Assembly: GCA_028377305.1 (NCBI GenBank)
Contig: JAONJW010000005.1
Coordinates: forward strand, 1 to 64,000
DNA from: Prolixibacteraceae bacterium
Lineage (GTDB): Bacteria; Bacteroidota; Bacteroidia; Bacteroidales; Prolixibacteraceae
Direction: 5' to 3'
DNA: 64,000 bases
Made by a program: the position numbers and the translations under genes. The first letter of the stretch is position 1; the number at the start of each line of letters is the position of its first letter. Below the pieces are notes generated by a model, which saw nothing but the letters and a program-made list of their open reading frames with translations, did no database searches and was not told where the DNA came from. This document shows positions 32,664 through 41,723 of the stretch, one piece after another.

Positions 32664-33785
32664 ATGAGAAATAAAGTCCAAAAACTATGTGTGTTGTCCC
32701 TGTCATTGCTAGTGTTGTGTTTCGTGTCGTGTCAGAAAGAGGACGGTTATGAGCTGAAAGGTAGTGTTGAAGGACTAAAAGATGGATATATTTATCTACA
32801 AGTAATGGGTGTTGATGGACCAATAAAGGTTGATTCAACGGAAGTTTTTGATAATGAATTCATTTTTGAAGGAGTGGTTAAGAAGCCCACCCTTTGTTAT
32901 TTAGGGCAAGGAGATAATCTTCGTGGTGCCATCATTATCTTTGTAGAAAATACAAACATTAGTGTCGAAGGAGTTATTGATAATCTAGGAGATGTCAAAA
33001 TAGAAGGTTCGGAGACGCAAGATGCGTTTAAGATTTATAAAGATAGAAATGATACATTTATTCTAGAGAAAAAGAAGTTAAAAGCAAAGTATAATGATCT
33101 GTTGCGTGATCCTGAGGATAAAATATCTGCGATAAATAAAATGGTAGATGTTATCGCTCGTTTGGTTGAAGAGCAGAAGCAGTATCAGCTTAACTATATC
33201 AAGGAGCATCCAAATTCATATGTCTCACCTTATATTTTGAATAATCTTTCTTATAATTTGGATTTGACTGAGCTAGATAGTTTGTATGCATTAATGACTC
33301 CAAGTGTGAGACAGTCATATGAGGGTCAGTGTATTGAAAATAGAATTAAGATCCTTAAAAGTACGCAGATTGGTGCTATTGCGCCAGATTTTACTATGCC
33401 TGATATAAATGGTAATCCTGTTCGTCTTTCGGATATTTATAGCAACAATAAATATACATTGATTGATTTTTGGGCATCTTGGTGTAGTCCATGTCGTATT
33501 GAGAATCCAAATATAGTTAATGCTTACAGAAAGTTTAATGAAAAAGGCTTTGGGGTATTGGGCGTCTCTTTAGACAAGAATCGTTCCTCTTTGTTAAGAG
33601 CTATAGGTAAGGATGGAATCATATGGCCCAATGTATCTGATTTTAAGGGATGGCGTAATTCTGCAGCAGAGCTGTATGGTATTAAATCAATCCCTTCAAA
33701 TATATTGGTTGATAGAGAAGGTCGTATAGTGGCAAGGAATCTTCGAGAACAGTCTCTACATAATAAATTAGAAGAGTTGTTATAG
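32664..33785 (+). CDS. TlpA-like thiol-disulfide oxidoreductase lipoprotein with DUF4369 domain
   Basis: A 373-residue lipoprotein (lipobox FVSC, Cys23). An N-terminal DUF4369 domain (about 28-130; YELKGSVEGLKDGYIYLQV) is followed by a helical linker and a C-terminal TlpA thioredoxin domain with DFWASWCSPCRIENP (CxxC at about 273-276) and cis-Pro in KSIPSNILVD. Such proteins reduce or shuffle disulfides in the periplasm of Bacteroidota. A strong terminator follows. Confidence 0.93.
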   Translation: MRNKVQKLCVLSLSLLVLCFVSCQKEDGYELKGSVEGLKDGYIYLQVMGVDGPIKVDSTEVFDNEFIFEGVVKKPTLCYLGQGDNLRGAIIIFVENTNISVEGVIDNLGDVKIEGSETQDAFKIYKDRNDTFILEKKKLKAKYNDLLRDPEDKISAINKMVDVIARLVEEQKQYQLNYIKEHPNSYVSPYILNNLSYNLDLTELDSLYALMTPSVRQSYEGQCIENRIKILKSTQIGAIAPDFTMPDINGNPVRLSDIYSNNKYTLIDFWASWCSPCRIENPNIVNAYRKFNEKGFGVLGVSLDKNRSSLLRAIGKDGIIWPNVSDFKGWRNSAAELYGIKSIPSNILVDREGRIVARNLREQSLHNKLEELL

Positions 33786-33806
33786 TATATATTTAGTATT
33801 AAAGAT

Positions 33807-33848
33807 AAAACAAGCTCGGTTGTTCTTAGAAACAATCGAGCTTGTTTT
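33807..33848. terminator. Rho-independent terminator after the TlpA-like gene
   Basis: AACAAGCTCGGTTGTT and AACAATCGAGCTTGTT form a 16-bp stem with one wobble, flanked by A and T runs. Confidence 0.88.
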
Positions 33849-34043
33849 ATTTGTATGGTTAGTACGCTTTGGCTCTTATAATATACTGGTGGTATTGTTA
33901 TGAGCTGTTAAAGTGGTTTTGTTGTACCTTCGATTGATTTGCATTTGTCGGAGAATAGTGTGTTAATATCTCATGGAAATAGAATACAAGGTCGGTTTAG
34001 TAAAATAAAATACTTTTTAGTCTTTTATTTCGACATTAATCCA

Positions 34044-34051
34044 TATATTTG
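34044..34051 (+). promoter_or_regulatory. TAnnTTTG promoter element of the BFD-like gene
   Basis: TATATTTG lies 38 bp before the ATG at 34090. The upstream in-frame TTG at 34072 would leave little leader, so the ATG is preferred. Confidence 0.6.
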
Positions 34052-34089
34052 TAAAGTATTAAGTTGTTGAATTGAAAAAGAAATTAAAT

Positions 34090-34266
34090 ATGGAAATTAT
34101 ATGTTCATGTTTCGGTATATCTAAAGAAGATATCCAAGAAGCGATAGCAGGTGGATTGACTACTGTTGACGAAGTTGCTGAAGAGACTGGTGCAAGTCAT
34201 GGATGTGGAAGATGTAGTCAAGAATTTGCAGATGTAACCAAAGAGTTGATCTCTGAAAATTCATAA
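34090..34266 (+). CDS. BFD-like [2Fe-2S]-binding protein
   Basis: A 58-residue protein with the BFD/NirB-type [2Fe-2S] domain. Four cysteines lie in CSCFG (residues 5 and 7) and GCGRC (about 38 and 41), spaced as in bacterioferritin-associated ferredoxin. It likely carries electrons in iron or nitrogen metabolism, but no bacterioferritin gene is next to it. It is monocistronic with its own promoter and terminator. Confidence 0.9.
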   Translation: MEIICSCFGISKEDIQEAIAGGLTTVDEVAEETGASHGCGRCSQEFADVTKELISENS

Positions 34267-34281
34267 CCAAGATAATTTAGT

Positions 34282-34312
34282 AAAAGGACTGTCTTAAAAG
34301 ATAGTCCTTTTT
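34282..34312 (+). terminator. Rho-independent terminator after the BFD-like gene
   Basis: AAAGGACTGTCTT and its near-complement AAGATAGTCCTTT form a stem with a single wobble around a 2-base loop, then a short T run. The rest of the 310-bp gap holds the promoter of the MaoC gene. Confidence 0.82.
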
Positions 34313-34536
34313 ATTATATAGATTTCTTTCCTAAAGAACGATGAGTGGGGAGCTCTCATTTTTTAATATCCTTCCTTAATAGATGTATTTAATAATGCAC
34401 TAAGGTGAACTAATTGTGTTGTATTATTAAAACAATAGATTCATAAAGTCTAATAAATAATCCCTCTTTTCCCTCAAGATTTTTCAATCTTTAGGATAAA
34501 TAACGGTCTCTATTCAGTTTCATTAGTAAAATGAAG

Positions 34537-34544
34537 TATCTTTG
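34537..34544 (+). promoter_or_regulatory. TAnnTTTG promoter element of the MaoC-type gene
   Basis: TATCTTTG lies 32 bp before the ATG at 34577 and matches the -7 consensus; no clear TTTG is seen at the -33 position. Confidence 0.55.
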
Positions 34545-34576
34545 TTGCCAATAAATTACTATTTGATTATTTAGAT

Positions 34577-35041
34577 ATGGAAAAGATTGTTGTATCGAAC
34601 TTTGACGAATTTAAGGCATTTGAGGGTAAGGAACTAGGGGTGTCAGACTACCTGAAGATATCGCAAGAACAGGTCAACCTTTTTGCTGATGCAACTTTAG
34701 ATCATCAGTGGATTCATACTGATCCGGAGAGAGCAGAGAAAGAGAGTCCTTTTAAAACTACAATTGCTCACGGTTACTTGAATGTGTCAATTCTTCCATT
34801 CCTTTGGGAGCAAATTGCAGATTTCGAGAATGTAAAGTTAATGGTTAATTATGGTATTGATAAATTAAAATTTAATCAACCAGTTGCTGTAAATAGTGAA
34901 GTGCGTTTGGTGGCTAAACTTCATTCTATTATGAACCTTAGAGGAGTTGTTAAAGCAGAGATTGATGTAACTCTAGAGATCAAGGATCATAGAAAGCCTG
35001 CTTTGACTGGTCGTTTGATATTCTTGTATCACTTTAGCTAA
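34577..35041 (+). CDS. MaoC-family dehydratase
   Basis: A 154-residue hot-dog-fold protein of the MaoC/(R)-hydratase family, which hydrates enoyl-CoA to (R)-3-hydroxyacyl-CoA. The hydratase-2 motif is clear: FADATLDHQWIHTDPERA (Asp and His) followed by TTIAHGYLNVSILP. It is the size of the NodN-like single-domain members. No fatty-acid or polyester gene is adjacent, so the pathway is open. Confidence 0.9.
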   Translation: MEKIVVSNFDEFKAFEGKELGVSDYLKISQEQVNLFADATLDHQWIHTDPERAEKESPFKTTIAHGYLNVSILPFLWEQIADFENVKLMVNYGIDKLKFNQPVAVNSEVRLVAKLHSIMNLRGVVKAEIDVTLEIKDHRKPALTGRLIFLYHFS

Positions 35042-35110
35042 GAACCAAGGTGATATTTTATGAGTCTCTATCAGGGGGCTCTTATCACTAAGCTTAATCA
35101 TGTAAGATAT

Positions 35111-35156
35111 ATAAGGTTGTAATAGGATTTGATTGTTCCTATTACAACCTTATTTT
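35111..35156. terminator. Bidirectional terminator between MaoC-type and GH20-like genes
   Basis: AAGGTTGTAATAGGA and TCCTATTACAACCTT form a perfect 15-bp stem around a ~9-base loop, between converging genes. Confidence 0.87.
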
Positions 35157-35166
35157 GTTTTAAGCG

Positions 35167-37452
35167 TCATTCTATAATAACTTCATCCAGGTTCAACCAT
35201 GCATTCTTATCTGGATTTTTAAACCAAATAGGAGTAATGTGGTTTAATGGGTCTTTTCTTCGATTCTCTCCTATAATGTGAATATATCTTGCCTTTATCC
35301 CACCTGGATAACAAGAGGCTCTTCTATGACCATTATGGGTGTTTGTCGCAGGAGACATTTCTTGGAATATATTTCTGTAGTTTATACCATCAGTAGAAAC
35401 ATAATAGGTGATTGAGGTGGGCTCGTAAATAGACCTCATCGGTCTTATAAGCCAATTCGTAGAAATGAAATTTATGCTTTCTTCTTTTTGAAGATCAATT
35501 GTAAAATCTAGGTTCTCTACCTCCATTGCTAAATATTCATCTAGAATACCGTTGACAAGAGTTTTATGCTTTCTCTTTCCTGTATCAGAAGAGTAGGGAT
35601 ACTTGTAACTTATATTGGCCATAATAGCCTTATGTTTTTTTATAACTCTCTGGTAGTTTATAGCATTTTTGGTTCCTAATAAGTTATTATCGATAGATGC
35701 TGTAACCTTCACTGTTCCAACGATAGTAATCGGTGTTTTGTAAATAAACGAGGTGTTATTGGGTTCAGAACCATCTAATGTATATCTCATGAGTTTATTC
35801 GCATCATTTGATAATAAGACTACATGCTGCCCTTGTTTTGTTTTGAAGGAGTTGAAATTTATCTTTTCACAAGGTTCTCCATATTGGATTTGATGCTTTG
35901 TGAGGTATCTAATCGTCTTTTTTTGTCTTAGATTAAAGTCATCCCAATCTTTATTCGTTGGACCATACCATGCGTTCTCTGCTATGGCAAATAGTCTTGG
36001 GAATAGATTATAAGTAAGTTTGTCAAAATCATACATCTTAAATGTCCATATGGTTGCTGTGAGCCCATTTATATATTTATTATGAATTTGTTGATTGGAT
36101 AGGTTTGGATTGTACTCATATACGTCTCTAGTGGTAAGTGCCTCTTGGATTATGGGTGTGTGTAGAAAATTTTGAGGAATGGTCAGAGAATAATAACGTT
36201 CGATACCAATAATGGTTTGGTGTTTATTCTTGATATTATTGGAGACCATATTTGAGCTTTGCCACACCATTGCGCTTGATGTGCTGTTTTGTGCATATGA
36301 GTATACATTGTTCCACCCCATCAGCTTCTTCTGATTTGAATTTACTAATGATTCAATTTTGGTGAAAAAATCATGTTCTAACTCTTTTGTATTGTTCATA
36401 TTATTTCGTCTCATATGATCAAGACAGTGTTGGCAAAGTTCATCCTCTTCAATTGATTTTGCCCCCCCTCCAATATGAATATAATCACTCTCAAATATGT
36501 TTGCGATATTATTAATTAAATCAGACCAAAGGTTAATCGTTTTATGATTGGTCATACATAACTGTTTTGATCTTTTATGAGAAGTTGTGCTTTTACATCT
36601 GATAAAAGGATAGGATCGATGGTGGAATCCTCTTGTTCCATTAATTTCAACATGAGGGATAATCTCAACATTCAATTTTTTAGCAAATCTTATAAGGTCA
36701 TGTAGCTCTTGTTGGGTGTAATAGCCTCCATAAGTACCATCCTTTCTGATATATTGTTTCGGAAGTTTATTGATTCCAAACTTTTGAACTTTTCTCCATG
36801 CTGTCTGCTGTGTGAACTCAGGACGAGATTTAATTTCAATTCTACAAGTTGTAGTGTTGATTATCCCAAATGTTAGCTTGTTTAGTTTTATATAAGACAT
36901 GGCTCGAATTAGCTTTTTTAATTCAGAGATATTGTAGAAGTGAGTGCAGGCATCCAAAAACAGCCCCCTGTGGTTATAGTAGGGATAATCTATTATATCC
37001 ACCTTTTTGAATCTTACAGTATTATCTATTGTCACTTCTTCTATTAGTTGGGACAGAGATTGTATACCATAAAAGATGCCAACAGTTGAACTCGCTTGTA
37101 TGAAAATACCATTATCATCTATTTTAAGTTGGTAACCTTCTTTTTTGTAGCCTTCTTTTTTTATTAAAAGAAGTCGGATATTGGATCTCTTCCCTTTTTC
37201 ACTTCGCTTTAGATTGATGTTAAGTTCATCTTTAAGAAGTTTTGATGCTGTTTTCTCAACATCTCTAAGAAGTGCAGTATTACTAGATATTGTAATGTTG
37301 TTACTTGTAGTGTAGTACCCTGTCGGCTGTTTTATCCTTTGGGGCTTCGGAAGTAGGTAGGGGCTTAAACTTTTTGTCTCCTCGGTTTTGCATGACGCAA
37401 TCATTAGTGAAAATGTAAGAATAGCTACAATTGTCGAAATTGTTAGTTTCAT
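35167..37452 (-). CDS. Second GH20-like lipoprotein with eroded catalytic centre
   Basis: A 761-residue lipoprotein (lipobox IASC, Cys21). Domain order is that of Bacteroidota hexosaminidases: GH20b (~30-150), GH20 barrel (~158-520; HRGLFLDACTHFYNI, YYTQQELHDLIRFAKKLNVE), chitobiase-type Ig domain (RYTLDGSEP, ~556) and a discoidin-like C-terminal domain (CYPGGIKARYIHI). The scaffold is far better preserved than in the gene at 10212, but the catalytic HIGGDE reads HIGGGAKS (326-333), the HLTDDQGW strand reads FGIINTTTC, EIEMPGH reads HVEINGTRG, the WDE strand reads GWNNV, and the WTE strand reads IWTFK. It most likely does not cleave hexosaminides. Confidence 0.85.
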   Translation of the reverse strand: MKLTISTIVAILTFSLMIASCKTEETKSLSPYLLPKPQRIKQPTGYYTTSNNITISSNTALLRDVEKTASKLLKDELNINLKRSEKGKRSNIRLLLIKKEGYKKEGYQLKIDDNGIFIQASSTVGIFYGIQSLSQLIEEVTIDNTVRFKKVDIIDYPYYNHRGLFLDACTHFYNISELKKLIRAMSYIKLNKLTFGIINTTTCRIEIKSRPEFTQQTAWRKVQKFGINKLPKQYIRKDGTYGGYYTQQELHDLIRFAKKLNVEIIPHVEINGTRGFHHRSYPFIRCKSTTSHKRSKQLCMTNHKTINLWSDLINNIANIFESDYIHIGGGAKSIEEDELCQHCLDHMRRNNMNNTKELEHDFFTKIESLVNSNQKKLMGWNNVYSYAQNSTSSAMVWQSSNMVSNNIKNKHQTIIGIERYYSLTIPQNFLHTPIIQEALTTRDVYEYNPNLSNQQIHNKYINGLTATIWTFKMYDFDKLTYNLFPRLFAIAENAWYGPTNKDWDDFNLRQKKTIRYLTKHQIQYGEPCEKINFNSFKTKQGQHVVLLSNDANKLMRYTLDGSEPNNTSFIYKTPITIVGTVKVTASIDNNLLGTKNAINYQRVIKKHKAIMANISYKYPYSSDTGKRKHKTLVNGILDEYLAMEVENLDFTIDLQKEESINFISTNWLIRPMRSIYEPTSITYYVSTDGINYRNIFQEMSPATNTHNGHRRASCYPGGIKARYIHIIGENRRKDPLNHITPIWFKNPDKNAWLNLDEVIIE

Positions 37453-37714
37453 GGCAAAGGCTTCGTATGGTTTGGAATTATTTTAGATTCTTACAAAGGT
37501 AATTAATTATCAAGTATCTATCTTGGCTATTATAATATCGTGTGTCCCTAATGACGTGAAAAAATCATTTTGAAACATGGGTTGAACAGATCTAAACAAA
37601 AGAGCTGTTCCGTTAAGTGTTGAGAAGGACTGTTCGGGTTATATTGGTCTATTAGTTTTTACCGTTATTAGGAGTAATTCATTATTTTTATTCTGCATCT
37701 TATTGAAGTAGAAT
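37453..37714. other. Gap between GH20-like gene and the regulator's terminator
   Basis: About 260 bp with no supported gene. It should hold the promoter of the GH20-like gene on the minus strand, but I could not place a clear element. Confidence 0.35.
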
Positions 37715-37752
37715 AAAAAAAGAGACATCCTTATTGTAAAGAATGTCTCTTA
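37715..37752 (-). terminator. Rho-independent terminator of the TPR-HTH regulator gene
   Basis: On the minus strand AAGAGACATTCTTT and AAGGATGTCTCTTT pair around a short loop and end in seven T. It separates the regulator from the GH20-like gene downstream. Confidence 0.85.
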
Positions 37753-37779
37753 ATTGAATAGGAATATATCCTATATATT

Positions 37780-39471
37780 TTAGATTCTCATGATGAAGTC
37801 TACAAGATTGACCTCTGGAGTAATGTCAAGTTTTTTACGTAGTCTATTTCTACGTTTATTAACTGAAGTAGGATTAATATTTAGAATCTTACTGATCTCT
37901 TTAGAAGAAAGATTGATTCTTAGATAAGCACACAACTTCAATTCATCTTGTGTTAAACCAGGATATAGTTCTTTTAATCGTCTAAAGAAACCTTCATGTA
38001 CACTTTCAAAGTGAAGTTTGAAATTATCCCAGTCTTTGTCCAAGTTTATAAACTCATTGATCTCTCTTACTACTCTGTGGAGATCATCAATGTTTCTGTT
38101 TTTAGCTCTAATATACTCTTTCAACTTATCCTGAACATTAATAAGTGCATTGTTCTTATTCAGAAGGTGAATAGAGTGTGTTGATAATTGCTGCTGTTTG
38201 TGCTTTAGATCATTCTGAAGCTTAATCTTCTCTAGGTTGTTTAGCTTAGCCGTTGTTTGCGCAGATTCGTTCTCAGCAATCAGACGTCTATTTTCATTCA
38301 TCTTAAGCTCATTCTCATGTCTTAAGATCTCACTTGTCTGTTTTGATGTACGTACTCTATAGTGAGTCAGCGTCAATGCTAGCAATAGTAGAAGGATTAA
38401 TATGATTAGAATAGAGATGGTCAATACATTGAAGAATCTTTTTTGCTGACTCTCTTTCTCCGTTTCAATCATTATCTTCTTTAACTGCTCATCTTTTTTG
38501 GTTATCTCAAGCTGTACTTTCAGTTTTAGCTGTTCACTAATCTGTTGTTCATTCATCTGCTTATCTTGCAGGATATAGGCAACATGAAAAGCATTTGATG
38601 CTTCTTTGAACTTTCCTTTATCCGTATAGATACGTCCCATTGTGGCATGAGCAGAAATTAGTTCTTTGCTATTTTCGTGAGAAGACAAATATCTTACGGC
38701 TTCTTGGAATCTACTAATTGCTAGATCGTACTCTTTTTTCCAGAAGTAGACCAGGCCATAGTAATAGTTAATCCTTCCAATCCAAATACGATTCTTCGTT
38801 TCGTTTTTGATCAAAAGTAAACTCTTTTTTAGGAAGCTGTTTGCAAAAGTAAACATCTTCTCTTCTGTATATAGCTGTCCAATGTCAGCATAGTTATTTC
38901 CTAAACCAACAGAGTCACCAATAGCTTGATAGATTGTCTCAGCTTTTCTGAAATATGATAATGCCTTGTGTATTTTATGATTTTCTCTATATATGTTACC
39001 AAGTCTATTTAACAGATCTGCAGATGAATTTTGATCTCCAATATCTTCAAATAGACCTAAGCTTTCAAAACTGCATTCATATGCCTTATCTAAATCTCTA
39101 ATTTTGAGGTATAGATCACCAAGCTTTCGAAGAAGAATCGCCTGCCTTTTAGGTTCGTCTCGAGGGATAGCTTTAACACCTTTTTCAATAAAGGTAATGG
39201 CTAGAATGTCATTATATTCGCTTTCAAAAAGTTTCCCTAAACGAATACACCCCTTAATATATTCTTCGTTAGAAACCTTTCGGCGTTGACCTAAATATTC
39301 TAGGCAGTATTCATATGCCTCTCCATAATTGTTTGCTTCTAAAGCATCTCTACTTAGCATGAACAGAGACTCGTCATCATAATTGTTGTACGAGATTGTC
39401 TCATGGCTTTGAGCAAAACCAAATGATGCATAAAAAATAATAGATAGTATAAGGTAAACTTTCGATCCCAT
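37780..39471 (-). CDS. Membrane-bound TPR protein with C-terminal LuxR-like HTH
   Basis: A 563-residue protein of a Bacteroidota regulator type. A signal peptide or N-terminal anchor (to about residue 21) is followed by six or so tetratricopeptide repeats (~35-310; e.g. DLLNRLGNIYRENHKIHKAL, ANSFLKKSLLLI). One membrane helix follows (VLTISILIILILLLLLALTL, ~345-365), then a long cytoplasmic coiled coil (~375-460), and a LuxR/GerE-like helix-turn-helix (LTQDELKLCAYLRINLSSKE, with NKRRNRLRKKL, ~510-555). It has no receiver or kinase domain, so it would sense by its periplasmic TPRs and act on DNA directly. Targets are unknown; the GH20-like gene next door is a candidate. Confidence 0.88.
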   Translation of the reverse strand: MGSKVYLILSIIFYASFGFAQSHETISYNNYDDESLFMLSRDALEANNYGEAYEYCLEYLGQRRKVSNEEYIKGCIRLGKLFESEYNDILAITFIEKGVKAIPRDEPKRQAILLRKLGDLYLKIRDLDKAYECSFESLGLFEDIGDQNSSADLLNRLGNIYRENHKIHKALSYFRKAETIYQAIGDSVGLGNNYADIGQLYTEEKMFTFANSFLKKSLLLIKNETKNRIWIGRINYYYGLVYFWKKEYDLAISRFQEAVRYLSSHENSKELISAHATMGRIYTDKGKFKEASNAFHVAYILQDKQMNEQQISEQLKLKVQLEITKKDEQLKKIMIETEKESQQKRFFNVLTISILIILILLLLLALTLTHYRVRTSKQTSEILRHENELKMNENRRLIAENESAQTTAKLNNLEKIKLQNDLKHKQQQLSTHSIHLLNKNNALINVQDKLKEYIRAKNRNIDDLHRVVREINEFINLDKDWDNFKLHFESVHEGFFRRLKELYPGLTQDELKLCAYLRINLSSKEISKILNINPTSVNKRRNRLRKKLDITPEVNLVDFIMRI

Positions 39472-39524
39472 ATATCTTATAACTTTTGTTTCTAAAATCT
39501 TATCCCCTAAGTAATGAATAATAG

Positions 39525-40082
39525 TTATTCATAACCTGTAATAAATTTATCTGGGTGGCACGCTACCACTTCTTGATCGTGATACCACTTTTTTATTCGT
39601 TTCAAATCATTGTTTACATCTTTTGTTATTTCAAAAGGAATATCGAAGCGCATCTCTTTCTTTTTAAAGTCGAAATAACCCATGTATACAGGTACTTTTG
39701 CCAATCTTGCTATGGCATGAAAACCACCTTTCCATTGTGTTGTCGCTTTTCTTGTTCCCTCGGGGGTAATGGCTAATTGGAGCGAATCTCTTTCATTGAA
39801 AGTTTTTACGATCTGTTTCAACGAATTTGATCCTTTTTGTCTATTTAATGGGATTGCCCCCATCCATCTAATAAACGGTCCTATAGGAAAGAAGAAGAAC
39901 TCGGATTTAATCATTACATTTGGATTGTTTCCCAATGTATTATACCCAATCCAGCATATTACAAAGTCCCACATGCTTGTGTGTGGAGCACCAATAATAA
40001 TACACTTCTTGTCTTCTACCTTTGAGCCAATTACTTTCCAACCCAAAATACGAATCAATAATTTACAAAAAGAACGTTTCAT
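39525..40082 (-). CDS. PlsC-like 1-acylglycerol-3-phosphate acyltransferase family protein
   Basis: A 185-residue lysophospholipid acyltransferase-fold protein. The catalytic HxxxxD motif is in APHTSMWDFV, followed by the FFFFPIGPFIRWMGAIPLNR block, and the EGTR motif in TPEGTRK. It is shorter than classical PlsC and resembles the short cytosolic-face acyltransferases of Bacteroidota. An in-frame ATG ten codons upstream (40112) is possible. The substrate is not defined. Confidence 0.88.
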   Translation of the reverse strand: MKRSFCKLLIRILGWKVIGSKVEDKKCIIIGAPHTSMWDFVICWIGYNTLGNNPNVMIKSEFFFFPIGPFIRWMGAIPLNRQKGSNSLKQIVKTFNERDSLQLAITPEGTRKATTQWKGGFHAIARLAKVPVYMGYFDFKKKEMRFDIPFEITKDVNNDLKRIKKWYHDQEVVACHPDKFITGYE

Positions 40083-40286
40083 ATTTATTTTCTTTCGTGT
40101 ATAGCTCATCACTTTTTTAATGAAATATGTGATGAGAAATAATCCTATTATTTCATAATTTATTAATTGAAAGTAATAATTTTATCTCTGAATCACTAAA
40201 GTGTTTCTTTACACTATTGCAAAATAAAACATAATTTATTTAGTAATGCATTTTAATAACCTTTTTTTTCTTTTTTTCTCAGTTTT

Positions 40287-40958
40287 ATGTCAAGTAAATA
40301 TATAAATGTGCACACTCACTCGAATCTTAGGAGTGACGAGACGAATATTATATCTTTATATAGCCACTCAATCGGTAATAGTACTAGTAATATTAAAGGT
40401 TATTACTCGGTTGGGGTGCATCCATGGGATGTTGAGTCGGTTTCAATCGAGGAATTAAAAGGATCTTTAAAAAACTATTTTGAGGATCAGAACTGTGTTG
40501 CTTTGGGAGAAATAGGTCTTGACTATCATCGTGCAATAGACCGTAATATTCAACAACTGTTCTTTGAAAGGCAACTCTCTATTGCTCATGAGTGTCATAA
40601 GCCTGTAATACTACATGTCGTTAAAAGTTATCATGATGTTTTGCGTTATAGGAGTGATTATGAAGGAATTTGGATTCTTCATGCATTCCAAGGGAATGAA
40701 GATGTTTTAAGAAAATTAAAGGACTATCCAGTCTATTTCTCATTAGGAATAAGGGAGATTAATCGTCTAAAGAAACTCAATATACTAAATTCAATACCTC
40801 TGAATAAGCTCTTTTTAGAGACCGATGAGAGTGAATGCTTAATCGAGGAGGTGTATGCTTATTATTGTCTATGTAGTAGTTATCCATTAGAGAGAATAAA
40901 AAAATGTATCTTTGACAACTTTTTTACGGTATTTAGCGATATCAATATTCAACAATAA
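40287..40958 (+). CDS. TatD-family metal-dependent hydrolase
   Basis: A 223-residue TIM-barrel metallohydrolase of the TatD family, whose members are DNA exonucleases or deoxyribonucleases in some species. Metal-ligand segments are VHTHSN (H-x-H), GEIGLDYHR (Glu), VILHVVKSYHD (His), WILHAFQGN (His) and LETDES (Asp). It is at the short end for the family (~255 typical). The tcdA gene starts 15 bp downstream, which points to co-transcription. Confidence 0.88.
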   Translation: MSSKYINVHTHSNLRSDETNIISLYSHSIGNSTSNIKGYYSVGVHPWDVESVSIEELKGSLKNYFEDQNCVALGEIGLDYHRAIDRNIQQLFFERQLSIAHECHKPVILHVVKSYHDVLRYRSDYEGIWILHAFQGNEDVLRKLKDYPVYFSLGIREINRLKKLNILNSIPLNKLFLETDESECLIEEVYAYYCLCSSYPLERIKKCIFDNFFTVFSDINIQQ

Positions 40959-40973
40959 AATGTTAAGAGTAAA

Positions 40974-41690
40974 ATGAGTTGGTTTAGAAGAACTGAGATC
41001 CTTGTGGGTGAAGAGGCAATGCGTGATTTTAGGAATGCGCATGTGATGGTGATTGGGCTCGGAGGAGTAGGCGCATATGCTGCAGAGTCAATTTGTAGGG
41101 CAGGTGTTGGGAAAATGACCATTGTCGACGGAGATACGGTGGATGAGAGTAATAGAAATAGACAACTTCCAGCTTTAGTTTCGACAACTGGTGAACCAAA
41201 GACAGAAGTACTTAAAAAACGATTCCTTGATATCAACCCAGAAGTGGAGGTCGTTGTCGTGAATCATTTTATTAAAGAACAGTATACTATTGACTTGTTG
41301 GAGTCTGATCGGTTTGACTGTGTTGTAGACTGTATTGACACCCTCTCTCCTAAGGTTAATCTGATCAGAAATTGCGTCGAAAAAGAAATTCCTATTGTAA
41401 GCTCGATGGGAGCAGGTGGAAAATTTGATCCAACAATGATTCAAGTTGCAGACCTAAGTAAAAGCTATAATTGTAAGCTCGCAAGAATGGTGAGGAAGAA
41501 ATTGGGTAAATTCAATATACGAAAAGGGATTCCAGTAGTTTTTTCTCCCGAAGAGGTGGAAGCTTCACTTGTGATTGAAGAACAAGGTCATCATAAGGCT
41601 TCTGTTGTAGGAACAATATCTTATATGCCTCCTGCTTTTGGTTGTGCCCTAGCATCGGTTGTACTAAGAAAACTTATTAAAAAGATATAA
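40974..41690 (+). CDS. tcdA: tRNA threonylcarbamoyladenosine dehydratase TcdA
   Basis: A 238-residue ThiF/E1-like enzyme that cyclises t6A37 of ANN-decoding tRNAs to ct6A using ATP. The ATP loop GLGGVGAYAAESICRAG, the DGDTVDESNRNRQ segment (Arg finger and Asp), and SSMGAGGKFDP are typical of the CsdL/TcdA branch. It is complete and follows tatD closely. A terminator follows. Confidence 0.94.
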   Translation: MSWFRRTEILVGEEAMRDFRNAHVMVIGLGGVGAYAAESICRAGVGKMTIVDGDTVDESNRNRQLPALVSTTGEPKTEVLKKRFLDINPEVEVVVVNHFIKEQYTIDLLESDRFDCVVDCIDTLSPKVNLIRNCVEKEIPIVSSMGAGGKFDPTMIQVADLSKSYNCKLARMVRKKLGKFNIRKGIPVVFSPEEVEASLVIEEQGHHKASVVGTISYMPPAFGCALASVVLRKLIKKI

Positions 41691-41692
41691 AC

Positions 41693-41723
41693 AAAGGGAC
41701 TCTCATAAATGAGGTCCCTTTTA
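41693..41723 (+). terminator. Rho-independent terminator after tcdA
   Basis: AAAGGGAC and GTCCCTTT form an 8-bp outer stem over an inner CTCATAAATGAG hairpin, followed by TT-ACTT; the T run is weak. Confidence 0.7.
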
